Assembly (NCBI GenBank): GCA_946894095.1 | Contig: OX335650.1 | Span: 5,208,001 to 5,272,000 of the forward strand | Length of the DNA: 64,000 nt | Source: Incurvaria masculella | Taxonomy: Eukaryota; Arthropoda; Insecta; Lepidoptera; Incurvariidae | Direction: 5' to 3' | Part shown: positions 18,955-29,623 of the stretch, piece after piece | How positions within the stretch are numbered: the stretch's first letter is position 1 | How the letters are laid out: each line of letters begins with the position of its first letter | Notes under the pieces: model-generated | Told to the model about the DNA's origin: nothing | The model's input: only the letters and a program-made list of their open reading frames with translations | Databases searched by the model: none | Made by a program: the position numbers and the translations under genes

Positions 18955-19170
18955 CTTAGCAAGGACACATTAATTAAAGCTATTTTAACTGCAATTCTGG
19001 TTAGAGTCCAGCATTGCAGTATATTCGTAAAGTAGTTCTTTTTACAGGGATCTGTCGTTAATTAATGTGGCCTTGCTTCACGTTCGATTATATAATACAT
19101 ACATGAATGTCACATTCCTTGGAATAAGCGACGCACATGCTTAGTACCAAATAGTTTATTTACTTACATA
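18955..19170 (+). mobile_element. S2 SINE with rearranged 5' end
   Basis: CTGGTTAGAGTCCAGC (18999) is the decayed B-box stem, followed by GCAGTATATTCGTAAAGTAG, TTAATGTGGCCTTGCTTCAC and CATTCCTTGGAATAAGCGAC as in the copy at 16365. The first 30 bases (AGCAAGGACACATTAATTAA) are an inverted copy of this element's own internal word. The A-box half of the head is therefore replaced by an inverted self-duplication. Confidence 0.7.
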
Positions 19171-19267
19171 ACTCTTTTTTATTTTAATATTAATTTATAA
19201 ATAATGTTAATGAATTGAATTTTAATGATTTAAATATTGTAAAATGTATATCTGAAATTCTAGTAAT
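19171..19267. other. AT-rich spacer
   Basis: No feature seen between the S2 copy and the minisatellite. Confidence 0.4.
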
Positions 19268-19640
19268 CATTTAGCAACAACGGTGTAGCAAGAAATTAAT
19301 ATGGTGGTCACCTGGAGAAAACGATGCGGCAAGACATTTCTAACCTTATGGTTATCTAGCAACAAATGTGTAGCAGGAAATTTCTAACCTTGTGGTCATT
19401 TAACAATAACGAAACGACAAGCAATAAATTCCCAACCTGGTGTTCATGTAACAACAATGATGTAGCAAGGCATTTCAAACCTAGTCGTCATTTAGGAACA
19501 ACGATGTAGCAAGACTTTTCTAACCTGGTGCTGATTTAAAAACACCGATATAGCAAGACATTTCTAATCTGGTGGTTATGTACCAACAAAGAGGTGGTAA
19601 TTAAAAAATCTGACCTGGCGGTCATTTAGAAATAATGACC
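19268..19640. repeat. Minisatellite, 44-bp unit, about 8.5 copies
   Basis: The unit is close to CATTTAGCAACAACGATGTA, GCAAGACATTTCTAACCTGG, TGGT. Successive copies keep a 44-bp period with 10-25% substitution; the fourth and eighth units are a few bases longer. It has no ORF. The evenness of divergence suggests an old array. Confidence 0.8.
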
Positions 19641-20241
19641 AAGAAACAAGAATGCTTCACTAATATATTTACGCAAAACTTAATATGTTTTTTAGTTATG
19701 TAAGTGACCGCGCTGAACAATATGCGCTCAAGACTAGTTGGTGGATCCGAATTAAATGTTGTTGATATCAATACCGTTTTAAATTTGAATAATCATATTA
19801 ATGTTAAAGTTTGAGAAATATTTTCAAAATAATTCGTTCGTATTTGTAGTTATTCCAGTTTTAGACAAAGATCGTGCCCGTATCATGTGTCTCGGTGGGC
19901 AACTTCGCAAATATCAGGATTCTTCTGAAACAACAAATCAAAGCCGTAAAACATTAACAACCCAATAAAATTTAAGAATAATCCATCTAAGTCCTCTGGC
20001 TGTGTTGGTGTCTTACAGTTCAATACACCGCTGTGGAGGTCCGTGTAGAAATGTCGGAGTGTGGCCTCACTCAAGGCGGCATGGATGGAATAGGAAGGAG
20101 CTGGCTCATTATCAATATAAAAAAAAAGATAAAATAACTATAGCCCGACTACTAAAAGTTAAAGCAAAGGTAGGTGGTTTTATTGGTTTTATCAATCAAC
20201 AACTACCTTGTTTTTTACCTTTTAGTAGTCGGGATACAGGA
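19641..20241. other. No gene; inverted pair around 20137-20235
   Basis: CCCGACTACTAAAAG (20143) is answered by CTTTTAGTAGTCGGG (20219-20233), arms of 15 bp about 60 bp apart. A further GTAGTCGGG occurs at 20511, so a repeat family with CCCGACTAC ends may span 20137-20525. Confidence 0.4.
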
Positions 20242-20358
20242 CGTGTATTCTTGGCATTCAGTCATTGCGGATTCAGTAGAGTTAACAGAAGAAGAATTTA
20301 CTTTGACATTACTGCTAACTCTACTGAATCCGCAATGACTGAATGCCAAGAATACACG
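20242..20358. repeat. Perfect palindrome, 43-bp arms, 31-nt loop
   Basis: The arm at 20242-20284 (CGTGTATTCTTGGCATTCAG at its start) is repeated inverted and without mismatch at 20316-20358. The loop is AAGAAGAATTT-rich and non-coding. It lies inside a region bounded by CCCGACTAC words. Confidence 0.85.
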
Positions 20359-20654
20359 CCCAGTTCTTTAAACTTTTTTATATTGTCCACGCCTAAATTA
20401 CCCGGGCCATAATAAAGAATCGATTGACACATTATTCGGTGGAACGTACGTACATACAAACATACATACATAGACTGCTAAAATCATAAGCATTCCTTTT
20501 GGCTTCGCCGTAGTCGGGTAAAAAGTATAACCTAAAGCGTCCTAAATAAATTGAGGGACACATAAATATTATAGTCACTGAGAAAAAATGCATCTGTTAT
20601 GCTCGTCCTACTGTACAAATAAAAACAGTCTAGAAAATGTTTTTTAAATAGTTT

Positions 20655-20940
20655 AGTTAAATCTAGCCCACCATACCAGAAGGGCGAGGGGCTATGCCAG
20701 GGACGTAATTTTAAATTGAGCAGGACTAAACTCGAGTGTAAAACACGGTTGATTTGCCGCTTCAACCGTCTTTCATTTAATGCTATGGTACTAACCTGTG
20801 CGGTCATAATCCTACCACTAATAGTTATAGGGTAGAGGAATAGTTTAAAACTTATTGTGTTACCGAACGTCGAAGTGAACCACATTGTCAATAAAAATGC
20901 ATGTGTCAGTCTCAGATAAGAATGAAAGGGTTGTACTCTT
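20655..20940 (-). mobile_element. S1 SINE, highly diverged
   Basis: Recognisable plus-strand words are TTTGCCGCTTCAACCGTC, TAATGCTATGGTACTAACC and CGGTCATAATCCTACCAC, in the order of a minus-strand S1 body. Both ends are blurred and the head type cannot be told. Confidence 0.5.
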
Positions 20941-21121
20941 TGATGTGGATCCCGTGGTCTTAGTCAGAAAATACCAAAATGATAGGATATATAGAGACTA
21001 TAAGATGAGAGCGATAAGACTAGATGGAAGATAATGTTTATGGCTTAGATCTGAAAGATACTTCCAGTGATATAATATGGGTATGAACATAATAAGAAAA
21101 AAAAAACTTTCTCAAGGTACA

Positions 21122-21228
21122 ACCATCCAGTTAGCCGTGCTGATATAGGGAAGTTCCAGACATGGCACCTAATTTCTTTGGAAATGCGGTTTGGGCTAAT
21201 ATCATGACGGTGGGTATGGTAAGTTATC
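21122..21228 (+). mobile_element. S1 SINE 3' fragment
   Basis: It reads CCATCCAGTTAGCCGTGC, ACATGGCACCTAATTTCTTT and GGGCTAATATCATGACGG. The AATTTCTTTGGAAATG word indicates the S1-t type. It is 5'-truncated. Confidence 0.65.
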
Positions 21229-21339
21229 ACAATTTAAACACAGTTTAAAATGAGCTTTGTATGAAGCAGTATGATAATTAAAACCTATTGCTTTCTCTGA
21301 ATGAGTTGATTGGGTACGTTCCTACGTTGCTAACTTCTT

Positions 21340-21640
21340 CCTTACGATCCTGGCCGCTCCATCAGCCTCCAGCCTCCGGCCAGTTCCTCGTCGGGCGGCG
21401 GCGCGGGGCGGGCGGGAGGGGAGAGGGTGCTCAGTGATCCATCATTCCTCTCGGCGTGACCACGTGACCGCCCCCACCTCCCACCGTCTACCCACCCGCT
21501 GCCCACCCTCCTCAGTTTTCACTTTCGCTTCATATTTTGAAAGCGGAGAACTTTGGGCCGTCCCGCCTTTCCCTGTGGTGGCGTCCTGCTCTCGCGCGCT
21601 GACTTTTTGGCGATATGACGCGCCGTGGACGTTATTCAGT
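21340..21640. other. GC-rich island without recognisable gene
   Basis: CCTCCAGCCTCCGGCC and GGGCGGCGGCGCGGGGCGGG words, then pyrimidine-rich CCCCCACCTCCCACC. The frame 21434-21658 is Ser/Pro-rich with no motif. It is bordered by AT-rich DNA on both sides. Confidence 0.35.
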
Positions 21641-22359
21641 AACCAAAAACCAAGATGATTTCGTTTCTGTCTTCGATACGCGTCTTCACCCTAACTTTTA
21701 ACTTTTCTTCATCCTTTCGGGATTCAAATTGAAATTATTGAAGTTGTTTGGAACACTAGGTACTTCGATGACGAAAGCAAAAAGTCTCAAACAAAATTTT
21801 ACAGAAAATTGTTGCATTGAGTCTCGACAAATTTTATTTACTTAAAAAGTTGATAGAATGCCTAAGAGAAAATAAGAATCCGTCTTGTATGTAAATATGT
21901 AAATGCACATCGGTAACACAGCAGAATTTTTTTGAAAAAAAAATATATTCAGTGTCATTTTGGCAAGTTTTTGGGGGTAATAATATGATAGAAGACATGT
22001 TTTCAGCAATTGTAGTCAATAATAATTAAGTTACTACATATACATTCTTAAACTAGTAAGAGTAAAACGGAGTGGACATTTGAATTTACAGGAGGAATAT
22101 ACTTTGTAACGCGCAAGCGTGGTTCCGGCACTTAAAAAGAATACCTACAAGTGGTCCTAACGAATTTCTTCTCGTGAATGTGTCTGAATGGAGATTTTCT
22201 GCGATATGGGGTTTTTTTAAACATGGCCAGCATGGATTTCACACCCCCGAGAAAGTTCGAAAGCCTAGTTGAGTAGTCGGGCGCCTTTTTGGTGAGGGTT
22301 CCTCTACATTATACTAAATTTTTTAGACAGACTTGAAAATGTATTTATAATTTAAAGAA
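21641..22359. other. No gene seen
   Basis: AT-rich. The frame at 21834-22019 (minus) has no motif. Confidence 0.4.
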
Positions 22360-22533
22360 ATATTATGTCTGCCTACAGAACCAATACGGTGAAAACAACT
22401 AAATAAGTAAATGAATAAATAAATAATTAAATAAAACCAGATTAGCTGTTTTTCTCATTTATTTAATTATTTATTTATTCATTTACTTATTTAGTTGTTT
22501 TCACCGTATTGGTTCTGTAGGCAGACATAATAT
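22360..22533. repeat. Perfect palindrome, 76-bp arms, 22-nt loop
   Basis: The left arm 22360-22435 (ATATTATGTCTGCCTACAGA at its start) and the right arm 22458-22533 are exact inverse copies as I read them base by base. The inner part is an ATGAATAAATAAATAATTAA-type run; the outer part is complex sequence. No other copy is in the window. Confidence 0.9.
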
Positions 22534-22693
22534 AACAACGATTGTTGTTTTTGTGTTTGTTGTAGAGACAGCACCATAACCACTAATTTAAAGAAAGGAT
22601 TTTATAAAATAATATGCATGGAAGTCCAAACCGTGTTTTAATGCTATTCTTATGTCGAACACAAAATATCGTGCGTGCGGAAGACAAGTTTTA

Positions 22694-22945
22694 TGTAACC
22701 AAACACGGATGGCTAATACCATACCTTGCGTTAAGCCCAACGTAATTAGCCCATTCCGTACGGGTTTTCTCCGGAGGTGTGTCGCCGATCATAGAAAATG
22801 TACGTAGTTGCTGCATTCGGAATGCATTTTTCAAAATCTGAATTCCTGACGCGTGTGTCCCGGCTCTTAGAAAGGAACTGATGCATAAACGTCGGTGGGA
22901 TCGAATCCATGACCTCCTATCTGAGCGAGCCACTCATTAATGCTA
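22694..22945 (-). mobile_element. tRNA-headed SINE with unrelated body but S1-type tail (S3)
   Basis: Read on the minus strand, the head has AGTGGCTCGCTCAGATAGGA, an A-box-like word, and ATGGATTCGATCCCACC with a clear B box. The body (TTCCTTTCTAAGAGCCGG, GAATGCAGCAACTACGTAC, CACACCTCCGGAGAAAACC) does not match S1. From GGGCTAATTACG to GGTATTAGCCATCCGTG and GGTTACATAAAA it matches the S1 3' end. It is therefore a third SINE sharing only the 3' tail. Confidence 0.7.
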
Positions 22946-24885
22946 CTACAATTTCATACAAGTACCTAAAAATGCAGGGGCAAGACTACAATAATTTTAC
23001 AAAACTTGAAAAACTGCCACCAATTTATGGGTGCCAGTGCCATTTTCACGAGCATAAATAGTAGAGGCGAGCGCGCGAAAACTCCTAACTACGTAACTAG
23101 TGTAGCCGGTAGGTAGAGTACCATGTACGTAGGTAGTGTTAACCCACCGGATAGGGCTGACAAGCCTTCACTGAAGCATCCCTTCGCGCGGGCGGGCGAC
23201 GTGCGTGTGTGTGCGAGGGAGGCGGCGGGCGATGGGGGGAGGGTGGAGGGCGGAGGGAGGGGTGTTTGTGTAACCCTTTTGTGAGATTTCCTCCGCGGTG
23301 CCGCCGACATTCGATATACGTGCGTGTGTACTGGCGTGCCGGTTCAACGTGCGCCCACTCTTCCGGAGATCTATCTGCGGATTGAATTTCTAACTTTCGT
23401 CGTAGATAAATAGGCGAAGATTGCTCACGAAATACGAGTCAACATCAAGTCACATTTGAGAATACATTAAATACAAACCAATGAATATCAATGATATTTT
23501 TAATAACAATGACAGTACCTAATTTATAGATAAAATGTAACGTTTTCAGCATGCAACATTTAGAATCAAGCTTAGTTTAATAATACGATGTAACTAGTTC
23601 TGGCAGTGACGGGAGATAGCGCTGGTTAGAAATGTCATAGTAACAGCGAAAATAAGAAATGTTCAGCGAATTTTGTACGTTGGACGCGTGCACGTGTACA
23701 AAATGGGGCCTCTGGTCATTCTTCGGTTAGCTGCACCCACTAAGCGCAACACTAGACTGCATGACCCACTGTGTACAACTTTTCTACACCGTCTATTCTT
23801 CGAACCTCGGCTCCCGTCGGTATTTTTGTATGAATCTACTTCACATTTTAACACAGATTGAAGTTTCGTGGCGACTCTCGTCTGGTGGTGGTTAATTTCG
23901 AAGTGAAAAAACTTTCAAACCCTCAATGAAAGAAATGATGACAAAAGAAAGAAATATATGGAGATTTCGAACAAAAAAAAGGTTTAAGACAAAATGATAG
24001 CCAGAAACTAATATTTAAAGAATTTTCCTTCAAATGTAATGCTGAGTCCCGTTTACTCTATTACGGACATACATACTATTCTGTCGTACATATTAATTAT
24101 GCGTATGTACGATGTATGTCTTTTTATTTCAACGCTTACTTTTGACAGATTTGTAGTTAGAAGCGACTGTGAAGCATGTACTCATTACATAATTATAGAA
24201 TGCTGTAAAAAGATATCACTTATAGACAAAGTGCAAGGCAACTGTACTTTTTAGAGCTTGCTTCCTTGTTTAAATTCATTCTACGATGAATTATTTCAAA
24301 GGGCAAAGATGGGGCAAAGCTGGCTTGCGTGATAAATGTCTATATGAGCCTAAGTTTAATTAAAATGTCCTTGTTTCAAGGTCGATTCCAAATATAGGTA
24401 TTCTATATCCTCTTAAAATCATCCCGAGATGCGTGCACCGTGTGGCGCGGCCCTTCGGCTCGCAGCGTCCGTCTGTCTATAATAAATGAATTGGATGACG
24501 GCGGGAGGGCGCGCGCGGGCGGCGCGGGGCGGCGGCGCGGGGATGTTGACCAATGGCGGCCGCGGCCACCGCGCGCCCTCAATCAATATGATGGACTCCG
24601 GAGCGTCGAGGGGACGATCGCTCACTGATTTTTTCCCTCCGATCTCTCGGCGGCGGACAGTTGCGTTTTTGCAGCGTCCCTCCCGAACTATCCCCCCGCT
24701 CGCGCTCCCCGCGGCGACAGCGCGCTCCCGGGGGAAGGGCTCACGCAATTAATAAGTTTGGGGTCCCGGCGGTGGCTGCGGCGGCGAGGGTGGCTCGCGC
24801 GTGGAACTGGATGCGATGCTGTTTCCGCTCTTACTGTTTGCTTACGTCACATGACGGTAATTCAGAGCGTATCTTATGTCCGCAC
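22946..24885. other. No gene; GC-rich islands at about 23160-23310 and 24420-24830
   Basis: The first island is GGGAGGGTGGAGGGCGGAGG-type purine-rich DNA. The second is the largest in the window, about 400 bp, CG-dense (GGGCGCGCGCGGGCGGCGCG). Frames open on both strands inside it are proline/arginine-rich with no domain. The AT-rich spacers hold no recognisable repeat. Confidence 0.4.
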
Positions 24886-25092
24886 GAATTCTGGAATTCC
24901 GTAATCAGGAACCTGGAATCCTGAGTCCTTAAAGCCGCTCTTATTGCGGTTTTCAAAGCGATTTTCTTAAAGAAAAAATTCCGGAGCATAGTTTTATTAA
25001 TCAAGGTCGATTTGAAAACTGCTATAACAGCGGTTTTCTAGACTCAGGATTCCTGATTTCTGATTATGGAATTCCAGGAATAGGCCTGCTGA
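24886..25092. mobile_element. CTGCAGGCC-ended MITE, copy 1
   Basis: Outer arms: GGAATTCCGTAATCAGGAA at the left pairs with TTTCTGATTATGGAATTCC at the right, and GGAATAGGCCTGC closes the right end. Inner arms: AAAGCGATTTTCTTAAAG, AAAACTGCTATAACAGCGG and TTCTAGACTCAGGATTCC. Copies with the same order are at 48741 and 54848. Confidence 0.75.
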
Positions 25093-25211
25093 TATTTGAA
25101 CTTTTTTTGACTTGTATGTGTTTACGAAGTTTTGGTGCGAAAACTATGCCGGGCAGCCAGGTGCTTCTTGCGAAGTCACAGGAAATCTAAGATTAAAAAT
25201 TTAAAGATTTG
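25093..25211. other. Short spacer
   Basis: No feature seen. Confidence 0.4.
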
Positions 25212-25595
25212 TTTTATGTGACTGGACATGGATGGCTAATAATACCACACCTTCTGTCATGGTATTAGCCCAACACACCACATGGGAACTAGGTGCCATG
25301 CCAGGACCTTCCTTATATTGCACGGCTACATTGAACTGAATGGAAAACACGGACAATTTTCATTGCCGCTTCGACCATCGTTCATCCAATGCGATGGTAC
25401 CAACCCGGGCGGGATAAACCCTACCACCTAGTAAGTAAGGAAGGGGACCTACAGTTTAACGTGGAATCCGAACCACGGCCAGTCTCTCTCAACGGTCGAA
25501 TGGTCACCCATCCAAGACCAGACCGGACCCAGCGTTGCTTAACTTCGGAGAGCGGTCGCCGAAGTGTCGCGCCACTGGGCCACTGAGGCTGACAG
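25212..25595 (-). mobile_element. S1-5S SINE, full length
   Basis: It is nearly identical in layout to the copy at 12888. Minus-strand head GTCAGCCTCAGTGGCCCAGT (A box), then CTCCGAAGTTAAGCAACGCT and GGTCTTGGATGGGTGACC (5S-like). The body includes ACGTGGAATCC-type junction sequence, and the 3' half is CCATGTGGTGTGTTGGGC in minus-strand sense. The open frame at 25389-25586 is only SINE sequence. Confidence 0.9.
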
Positions 25596-27072
25596 GCCAA
25601 GGCATCATTTTGCACGGCGACTGCCATTAAACTTTCGAGAAGGTCCTAACGCCCTTCACTTGAAAACGCTTCATTAAATGTCCGTAGGTTTTTTTTTTTT
25701 TTAAATATTTAATAGTATTTTTCAGCAAAAAAAATCTAAAATTAAATGAAGGTAGAAAAAATACTTTTTTTTTCAAGTTTTTCAGCCAATATTTTCCAAA
25801 CTAAAAAGTATATTAAAAAAAGACTAAAACTTACAGACGTAGATTTTGATAATTTTATTTTTGGAAATCAATCATTCAAAAACCTAGTAAAACATTAAGA
25901 GCATGTACACAGTTATCGCCCGTCGTTTGGGGACTCGATAGGGTAACGACTCTCTTAAGTGATTCTTAAAGTTTAAAATCGTGGAACCCGTAATCGAAGA
26001 GTGTACACGAAGAGATGCCTGCTCGAGAAGCTAGATAGTAGCCTGTGATCGTACTCCATCGTCTCTAAATACACCTCCGGAAAAACGTGTGTCTATGTTG
26101 AGAAAGACACCTTTTAAACAAGTCAAGCACAGAAACAATGAACGCTTAGCTCGCATAAGCCCTGTAAAGAAGGCAATGAAATGTCCTCCCTGAAATTCCT
26201 TCGCTTCTATCAAAAGTCCCGTTCGCTTTTTCTCGTTCCGAATATTTTACGTTCCGAGACATTAAGGCATGGAACTTAAACGAACTTAAGTCATTACGCA
26301 GCGAAGCGCCGCCTGAAAGCCTTTTCAGGGGGAGAGTAATCTTTCATTAGCGCCAGAGCTAAAAACGGAAGTTCTCTTAAGGGGAAATTACGCTCGCTAG
26401 AAGTAGCTCACTGGAAGATGGATTTTAATTACGCAGCGCGAAGTTTCCTTGCGAAGTTTCTTTTTATTTTCCGCCGCGAGCTTCCATTAATATTGCCCCG
26501 GGAAGATCAATCACGGTTATTCCGATAGGATTGCAGGAAGCGGCAGGCTGCGGGGGCCTGGGAAACTGCCTTTGAGATATTTTACGCTGACTTTTATATT
26601 GGCAAAACAGAGAGTTGGCGGTGACTGACAAGAAATGAAATTCGCCCAGCGCTGTGGGGTGAGGTACAGGCAATACATAAAATATATAAACGAAAGTGAG
26701 TGTCTGTGTCTGTACCAACTGCACTACGCTTTGAATGATGAAGGAAATTTCAATGACGAAAGGATGCTTAAGATAACCATACAACCGTAAAGTTGGCGGA
26801 TAACTCGATTTGCAAACGAGAGTATTTGCAATACATCCTTACCTTTATAAAATCATTCAAGTTTAGCACCTAAAAATTGTTACCACTTAACATACCAACA
26901 TTCCAATGAGTGGAAATGTCTGAGTGAAGTAGCGAATGTCGTGCCGGCTTGACAAACCCAACTCCGCTCTTAAGAGTCCCCAAGTCGCACCGCCAACATC
27001 AAAACGTTCAATCTTACCTCCATCATAATAATATTTTCATCGACTGTCTCACAGAGAATCTATACTTTTAAA
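25596..27072. other. Non-repeat stretch, no gene recognised
   Basis: From about 25890 to 26560 the composition is balanced and free of recognised repeats, with words such as TTAATTACGCAGCG and CATTAATATTGCCCCGGG. It could hold regulatory DNA, but nothing specific can be named. The frames at 26031-26213 and 26464-26784 (both minus) have no motif. Confidence 0.35.
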
Positions 27073-27180
27073 CTAGTACTAAAAAACCCAGATCATCGTG
27101 TGAATAGTTATACAATGTTTTGTCAAAAGGCGAAACATTGTATAACTATTCAGACGATGATTTGGGTTTATTAGTAACAG
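27073..27180. mobile_element. CTGTTACTAATAAACCCA MITE, copy 1
   Basis: The whole element is a hairpin of about 108 bp. GAATAGTTATACAATGTTTTG pairs with CGAAACATTGTATAACTATTC around a short loop, and CCCAGATCATCG with CGATGATTTGGG. The ends read CTAGTACTAAA and TTTATTAGTAACAG. A longer relative is at 57216-57360. Confidence 0.75.
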
Positions 27181-27449
27181 GGTTTAATGAAAACTGTTTG
27201 CTCAATATCCATTATTCAAAATGTATGAAAATATAATGAAATATAATGATAATGAAAACTTTAAAGACTCATAATTATTGAATTGAAGACATTAAACAAA
27301 CAGGTTTAAAAGCAAAGATCTTCAGTCGGATAAGCAATGGACAGGTAAATTTTGTAATTAAAAAACCGCCCAAGTGCGGGTCGTGGAGACGTGTGGGTTC
27401 TGAGACGTAAAATAATATAGTTAGCAGTATCTTCCCATGCATGTCGTAA
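27181..27449. other. No gene; short start of the GTGCGAGTCGGAC repeat
   Basis: AAACCGCCCAAGTGCGGGTC near 27362 resembles the first bases of the repeat at 30337, but the match stops within about 30 bases. Confidence 0.3.
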
Positions 27450-27677
27450 GTTAGTTACTCCTTCCTTTCTTACAAGGTGGTAGGGTTAAGCTCGTCCGCA
27501 TGGAATGTACGACGGTCGAAACGGAAATTAAAATTGAAATAGTATAAAGAAGGTCCTGACATTGACATATACGCACCTTTAAATATTACTGGATCCTGAC
27601 ATGGCACCTAGTTCCCACGCTGAAAATATCATGAGATAAATTTTGGTTTAGCCATACATCTCGGGTCAGATAAAAAA
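27450..27677 (+). mobile_element. S1 SINE, body and tail with small insertion
   Basis: The order is AAGGTGGTAGGGTTAAGC, TACGACGGTCGAAACGG, ATAGTATAAAGAAGGTCC, CTAGTTCCCACG and an A-rich tail at 27669. A stretch near 27565-27600 duplicates the TCCTGACATGGCACC region. The 3' half is S1-5S type. The head is missing. Confidence 0.6.
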
Positions 27678-28557
27678 AAGAAAGACGTTCCTGATGGATG
27701 AAAATATAAAATTTTAAGGATGTTTCAGGATAGGCTACAGAAACTTCCCGAAACACCTCTGTAACTCTGAGACCGTGTATCGGAGCTAAGGAGCAATAAA
27801 GTGTGCCGAAATGATGTTTTTTTCAATAAAAACCTATGTGACGATACATTTGAAGTAAAAATCGAACCAGCTACTTTCGGATTGCATGTTCGCTGTTTGA
27901 ATCAAATATTACCAAGACTATTACAACGAAGGAATGCATGTCATGTTTATAATAGAAATAAAGCCACTTCAGATGGCGATGCGTTGGAGGAATAATTTTG
28001 AGACTGCAATGATTGATGTCATCACAAATGTAATTAAATGTGGTTAATCGGAAACATCGTAACTATGAAAACATTGGAAATATATAAAATCCTACGATAA
28101 ATGACAATGTTTGAATGTTTGTTACTCAATCACGAAAAAACCGCTGAACATATTTAGATAAAATTTAGTAAATATTCAGTTGATTACCTGGTTTAACGCA
28201 TAGGCTAGTTTTGATCTCGGGATTTTTTTACAGGAATAATTAAAACAAAAGGCGAACTGCACCCGAGCGGAGCCGGGTACTGCATATCAAATGTGGGAAT
28301 GTCGCAGTTACAGGAATAATGAATAATTAAAATTTCTTTTATTTTTCTGTTTATTGTCATTTTCAGTCCGCTGCGTTTGTGCACGCAGTCGGGTTTGTCA
28401 GCTAACCATCAGATACAGAACCAATCATCAGCAGATGGGCAAGCACTCTGAGTGGTGCCTCCACGAGAGACGATGTTAGTCCCGCAGGTGCATTCGAATG
28501 TTAGTCTCATTTTGCTCTTACGATCTACGTTATATGTACAACTTACAAAATATGTTA
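27678..28557. other. No gene seen
   Basis: AT-rich. The frame at 27801-27995 has no motif. CGAACTGCACCCGAGCGGAGCCGGGT near 28254 recalls repeat DNA but no second copy is in the window. Confidence 0.4.
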
Positions 28558-28722
28558 GGGCCTTTTTCACCTACTGCTGATTAGCTTAATCGCCACATAT
28601 TAAGAGGCTTTCTTAACAACTTGCAATCAATACCAGAACAAGATAATCAGCACTTTAGTAATAAAGGCCCTTTAAGTGTCGATTAAAATAAATCAGCACT
28701 TGGTGAAAACCAGGCTCAGTAG
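28558..28722 (+). mobile_element. Inverted-repeat element (CACCTACTGCTGATTA family)
   Basis: It is the sister copy of 7268-7433, with the same ends (CTTTTTCACCTACTGCTGAT and CAGCACTTGGTGAAAACC) and interior AAGATAATCAGCACTTTAG. Identity over the 165 bp is high, with few indels. Confidence 0.75.
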
Positions 28723-29389
28723 AGTAAAGCTAATGTTATTGTGTAAATATATACAAAATCGTTCTTTTGTTTAATTTGTATATTTTCTGAAACTTTTATT
28801 TCACTGCACTTTTGGTTACGTGCGCGCTAGACTCTCTAATTAAAATTTCATATCTAAATGACGATACAAGACCGGAATGTACTATGATTCCATTAGCATT
28901 CCGTAATTCATTTCGCGAAGCACCAATAAATCGAATCAGACTCGATCTGGGCAGGGCGGGGTGGGCGCTGGGCGGATCGCAGGGCGCGCCGCCCGCCCAA
29001 CCGACGCGCCTGCGATATGGAAATATATTAGCAGCTAGTTGGCGTTAATCAGTGTTGAACTCCCATTAATGTGATTAGGGTTAGTGGGAGCGGCGCTATC
29101 AATTCCCGACTGCGCCATTAACATACGGAGTTTGTGACCAATTCGTGTCCGACTGGCCGGGATCACCACGCAAGCCCGGCGGCCAAAGGCAGGAATGGAT
29201 ACCAAAACACTGCTGAATAGTAAATGTCTTAAAAATCTTAAAACTTTATTTTTTATGGTGGATTTTTTATCTCTGGAAATGAGGAAAATAGTATTCCAAG
29301 GCGAGTGTCTGCACCTAACTTGAGCATTAGAGATTTAACGTAAATATTATAATGTTTTGGCTGAAATTGCATCGCACCGCCCGTGCGGC
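28723..29389. other. Non-repeat stretch with a GC-rich segment
   Basis: At 28945-29000 there is a GGGCAGGGCGGGGTGGGCG segment; around it lie CATTAATGTGATTAGGG and GCGCCATTAACATACG. No ORF with a motif. Possibly regulatory; unproven. Confidence 0.3.
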
Positions 29390-29513
29390 TTTTTTTTTAC
29401 GTAACTGGATATGGATAGCTAATAACAAACTGACCGTTATATATTAGCCTAACACACCACATGGGAACTAGGTGCCATGCCAGGACCTTCCTTATATCAC
29501 TCGGCTGCATTGC
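29390..29513 (-). mobile_element. S1-5S SINE 3' fragment
   Basis: A T-run at 29391-29399 is the reversed tail. It then reads GGATATGGATAGCTAATAAC, ACACCACATGGGAACTAGG (S1-5S type) and GCCAGGACCTTCCTTATATC, ending abruptly at the CGGCTGCATTG word. Confidence 0.75.
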
Positions 29514-29623
29514 GGTAGGTTGCCCCACCTGAAGACCGGTCTGCGGGGGAAGGGGCACGCCACATGTTCAAAATAAACCCGACCGTAGCGTGCTACTGGA
29601 CTAATGTCGTCGATGGTACATCT

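Noticed and set aside
19268..19640. CRISPR array
   Set aside because: The 44-bp units are contiguous and diverged with no unique spacers, and the DNA is eukaryotic; it is a minisatellite.
24419..24924. Several open frames on both strands in the largest GC-rich island
   Set aside because: Simultaneous openness on both strands and composition-driven residues argue against coding.
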